Shown here: piece after piece, positions 4,902 through 7,108 of the stretch
Position numbering within the stretch: position 1 is the stretch's first letter
Layout of the letters: every line of letters starts with the position of its first letter
Assembly (NCBI GenBank): GCA_031282285.1
Contig: JAITEA010000081.1
Coordinates: 1-7,108 of the forward strand
DNA from: Helicobacteraceae bacterium
GTDB lineage: Bacteria > Campylobacterota > Campylobacteria > Campylobacterales > SZUA-545
Direction: 5' to 3'
Length of the DNA: 7,108 nucleotides
Notes under the pieces: generated by a model
Databases searched by the model: none
Seen by the model: only the letters and a program-made list of their open reading frames with translations
What the model was told of the DNA's origin: nothing
Translations under genes and position numbers: made by a program

Positions 4902-5861
4902 ATGCGTGTTGCTACCTTGATTACGCTGGCGGTCGTCGGCGTCGGGCTTGTCTCGTGCGCGCCAAAAGGACCGAGCGTCCCCGCGCCGCAGTGGGTTACC
5001 GGCGCGAGCCAATACGCGCCAAGCCGCTATATAACCGGCGTCGGCAGCGGAACTACGCAGGATATCGCCGCCGATCGCGCCAGAAACGATCTGGCAAAGA
5101 CGATCAGCATCAGCGTGGAAAGCTCGGAGCGATCAAAAACCTCGAGCGGCGCGGGCGGCTACGAAAGCGCCTTTTCAAGCGCGGTGAATGTGCGCGTAAA
5201 TCAAACCGTCGGCGGCGTGGAGATTGTGGATCGCTACTACGACGACGCCAGCAAAATCTATTACGCGCTGGCGGCGCTGGATCGCTCCAAAAGCGCCGCG
5301 AGCCTGAGAGCGGAGCTGGCGCAAAAGGAGCTTGAGATCGACGCGCTTGTCGCGGAGGCGGAGGACGACAGCGACGCGCTTGGCAAACTCAGGGCGCTGA
5401 ACGCGGCGGGCGCTCTGCTAGGCGATCGGCGATCGATCGCGGCGCTGCTTGCCGTAATCGACGCTATGCCCTCAAGCGCGTACGCGAACGAAGGTCGCGT
5501 CGCCGCCGCCAAGCGCGCGCTTTTGCGATCGATAAAGTTTTCGGTAAACGGCAACTACGAGGGCAAGCGCTTGCTGAACGAGGCGATCGGCGCGGCGGGC
5601 TTTACGCTGACGCAGCAAGACGAAAGCGACTATTCGGCGGTGGGTTATTACAAGATTTCAGTCAACGCGGAAAACGGCTGGCTGTGGGCTACCGCGTCGC
5701 TTCTGATCGAGATTGTCGATTACAGCGACGGCGCGACCAAAAAAACGGAGACTGTCGAAGCCAAAGAGTCGTCGCAAAACGAACAGACCGCCAAAGAGCG
5801 CGCGCTTGAAAAGCTGCGCGGCGATCTGACGGCGAAGTTCTACGAGATTATCGCAAAATAA
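4902..5861 (+). CDS. LPP20-family lipoprotein with C-terminal extension
   Basis: The 319-residue protein has a lipoprotein signal ending in L-V-S-C with Cys19 lipidated. Residues about 28-130 look like an LPP20 domain (PF02169): P-Q-W-V-T-G (29-34), Y-I-T-G-V-G-S-G (43-50), A-D-R-A-R-N-D-L-A-K (57-66), then Y-Y-A-L-A-A-L-D-R (120-128). A charged helix, probably coiled coil, covers about 131-165. A further domain at about 205-319 has a beta-rich part and a final amphipathic helix; I do not recognise it. Helicobacter Lpp20 and the flagellar basal-disk protein FlgP are much shorter, so neither is an ortholog by length. AAGGA (4891-4895) lies 6 nt upstream of the ATG and the gap to the previous gene is 21 nt. 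Last gene of the trio; its role is unknown. Confidence 0.85.
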   Translation: MRVATLITLAVVGVGLVSCAPKGPSVPAPQWVTGASQYAPSRYITGVGSGTTQDIAADRARNDLAKTISISVESSERSKTSSGAGGYESAFSSAVNVRVNQTVGGVEIVDRYYDDASKIYYALAALDRSKSAASLRAELAQKELEIDALVAEAEDDSDALGKLRALNAAGALLGDRRSIAALLAVIDAMPSSAYANEGRVAAAKRALLRSIKFSVNGNYEGKRLLNEAIGAAGFTLTQQDESDYSAVGYYKISVNAENGWLWATASLLIEIVDYSDGATKKTETVEAKESSQNEQTAKERALEKLRGDLTAKFYEIIAK

Positions 5862-6024
5862 GCGCCAACCCCCCCGCCGCCCAGCGGCGCGATAGAACAA
5901 TGTAGGGCGCAGAGGCAGGAAGGGCGAAAATGCAAGGGGGTTAATAAAACGATATTGCCCCGCCGCGTAATCTACGCAAATGGCGATCTAAACCCCGCGC
6001 GAACTTAAACTAACGCTTGCGAAA
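5862..6024. other. Convergent intergenic region with hairpins
   Basis: No gene is seen. A hairpin at 5875-5889 (CGCCGC/GCGGCG, 3-nt loop) starts 13 nt after the LPP20 stop. AACCCCC (5867-5873) could pair with GGGGGTT (5936-5942) to enclose it. A second hairpin, GCGTA/TACGC at 5965-5977, has outer CGCC/GGCG arms at 5961-5964 and 5982-5985. None is followed by a proper T tract in either direction, so these are only candidate termination structures between two converging transcripts. Confidence 0.5.
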
Positions 6025-7108
6025 CTATTCGGCTTTGGTTACCGATCCGCTGACTTGCGTATAGCCGCCGATACCGCCGCCGCATATAGGCGCGGCGATA
6101 ACTTTCAGCTCGTTTCGCGTTCCGATCGCGGCGGTTTTGCCGCTATTTAGCGTGATATTAATATCCGCGCTATCGCCGCTTTTGATAAAAACTTTTTCGC
6201 GACTGATCGATCTTATATAATGGTTATCGTCCATAGCCGTAATCCCGAAGGTATCGTCTTTGCCCTTGTTGGTTATTCTGAAAGCGTAGATCGTCTCTTT
6301 TCCCAAAGACAGATCGGAGATTGAAAGCGCGGATATGCTTGCGCTTGCGACGACGATCGGTTTTTGCGTTATTCGCTGAAAATTGACGCCGTTTTCGTCT
6401 TTGCCAAAAGCGTATGCGTAAAAATCTCTGTCTGGCGCGATAAAATCTTCCGCTAAAAAAACCTTAAGCCCTCTATATTTTCCAAAGCCGTCCATCTTAA
6501 ACGATTTAAAAGTTTCACCGGCGCTTGTTTTTAGCTCAAAGCGGAGATCGGACGCCTCGCCAGACAAAGTGGCTTTCGCCGCCGTTTTGCTTCCGGCGAT
6601 CGGATACCCGACAATCTTAAAATAGCCGGAATGAACGGAGTCGTCATACTCTACAAAATCGAAATTGTCAAACGATAGCGGACTGCTTGCGGAAGCTATA
6701 ATCGCAAACTCTCCATCTCCTTCGATTACCGCTTTCCATAATCCGATCTTTGGTCTTTCTATCTCGTAGCTTGTCAGCGACGAAAGTCTCGATACCGTTA
6801 CGCCCTCGCCGCTTCGGACGATCTCGATTGCGTCGGGATCAAAAAGCGATACTTTTTTCAGATTTCCGCTCGACATATTTACGATAACCCATAACTTCTT
6901 TGCCGTTGAATCCGCAAAGAACTCGTAGCTTTTTGGCGAGTTTTTGCTTACGCTGTTTCTTAAACGCATAATATCCGCCCGATACGGATCGCTAAGCAGG
7001 GAAGCTACTCTCGACGAAGCGATCTCCTCTGGCTTGAGATTATAGGCAAACCCGCCCGTATATTCGGACATATCGTAATATATAGCTTGAGCGCTCGGGC
7101 AGTCGTCG
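6025..7108 (-). CDS. C-terminal part of a probable secreted VWA/hemicentin-like protein (5' end outside window)
   Basis: The stop is TAG at 6025-6027 on the minus strand. An ATG exists at 7069-7071, but the frame stays open to the window edge and the extra residues (D-D-C-P-S-A-Q-A-I-Y-Y-D) read as protein, so the true start is upstream of the window. About 360 residues are visible. The edge sequence M-S-E-Y-T-G-G-F-A-Y-N-L resembles the last strand and helix of a von Willebrand A domain. Then come beta-rich modules similar in pattern to those after the VWA in hemicentin and VWA7 proteins: L-W-V-I-V-N-M-S-S-G with S-L-F-D-P-D, G-L-W-K-A-V-I-E-G-D-G-E-F-A-I, an Ig-like stretch after G-Y-F-K-I-V-G-Y, and a final module with F-R-I-T-N-K-G-K-D-D-T-F. 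No membrane anchor is seen at the C-terminus. Secretion and adhesion are inferences. It converges with the lipoprotein operon. Confidence 0.65.
   Translation of the reverse strand, partial: DDCPSAQAIYYDMSEYTGGFAYNLKPEEIASSRVASLLSDPYRADIMRLRNSVSKNSPKSYEFFADSTAKKLWVIVNMSSGNLKKVSLFDPDAIEIVRSGEGVTVSRLSSLTSYEIERPKIGLWKAVIEGDGEFAIIASASSPLSFDNFDFVEYDDSVHSGYFKIVGYPIAGSKTAAKATLSGEASDLRFELKTSAGETFKSFKMDGFGKYRGLKVFLAEDFIAPDRDFYAYAFGKDENGVNFQRITQKPIVVASASISALSISDLSLGKETIYAFRITNKGKDDTFGITAMDDNHYIRSISREKVFIKSGDSADINITLNSGKTAAIGTRNELKVIAAPICGGGIGGYTQVSGSVTKAE

Noticed and set aside
4902..5861. FlgP flagellar basal-disk protein
   Set aside because: FlgP shares the LPP20-type domain, but this protein is far longer and no flagellar genes are nearby.
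6025..7071. Complete 348-codon gene starting at the ATG at 7071
   Set aside because: The frame continues open to the window edge with protein-like sequence, there is no Shine-Dalgarno before that ATG and no signal peptide, so the start is most likely outside the window.

Overview
The window looks like a piece of a Campylobacterota (epsilonproteobacterial) chromosome or metagenomic contig. Two things support this. The promoter of the lipoprotein operon has the Campylobacter-type layout, a T-run ending in G directly in front of a TATAAT-like -10 box. The LpoB-family / COG3014-type / LPP20-family lipoprotein set is, from memory, common in free-living and host-associated members of that phylum, although it also occurs in some Gammaproteobacteria. 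The assignment is an inference. The DNA is moderately GC-rich by eye and very rich in GATC tetramers.

Layout. Positions 1-222 hold the 3' end of a Sel1-repeat gene. Positions 223-1017 carry no credible protein gene. They hold a mosaic of palindromic repeats with ATTCCCGC-N4-GCGGGAAT cores (dRS3/REP-like), C-run/G-run palindromes, a duplicated 44-bp block and homopolymer tracts of 9 and 10 bases, followed by two hairpins and a promoter. Positions 1018-2949 encode a GAF + HD-GYP protein (predicted c-di-GMP phosphodiesterase) and, 15 nt later, a metallo-beta-lactamase-fold protein resembling class II cyclic-nucleotide phosphodiesterases. Positions 3039-5861 encode three consecutive lipoproteins: LpoB-like, COG3014-like with a helical TPR-like N-terminus, and LPP20-family. 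Positions 5862-6024 are a short convergent intergenic region with hairpins. Positions 6025-7108 on the minus strand are the C-terminal part of a large protein that probably has a VWA domain beyond the window edge, followed by beta-sandwich modules.

How the genes may work together. The first pair would lower nucleotide second messengers through two unrelated folds, with the GAF domain as sensor input. The lipoprotein trio probably forms an envelope complex at the outer membrane: LpoB proteins activate peptidoglycan synthases in enterobacteria, while the roles of the COG3014 and LPP20 partners are not established. No CRISPR array, tRNA, rRNA, transposase, integrase or defence system is visible. 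I did not find a clear new system. The most unusual parts are the composite repeat block, the lipoprotein trio and the hemicentin/VWA-like protein.
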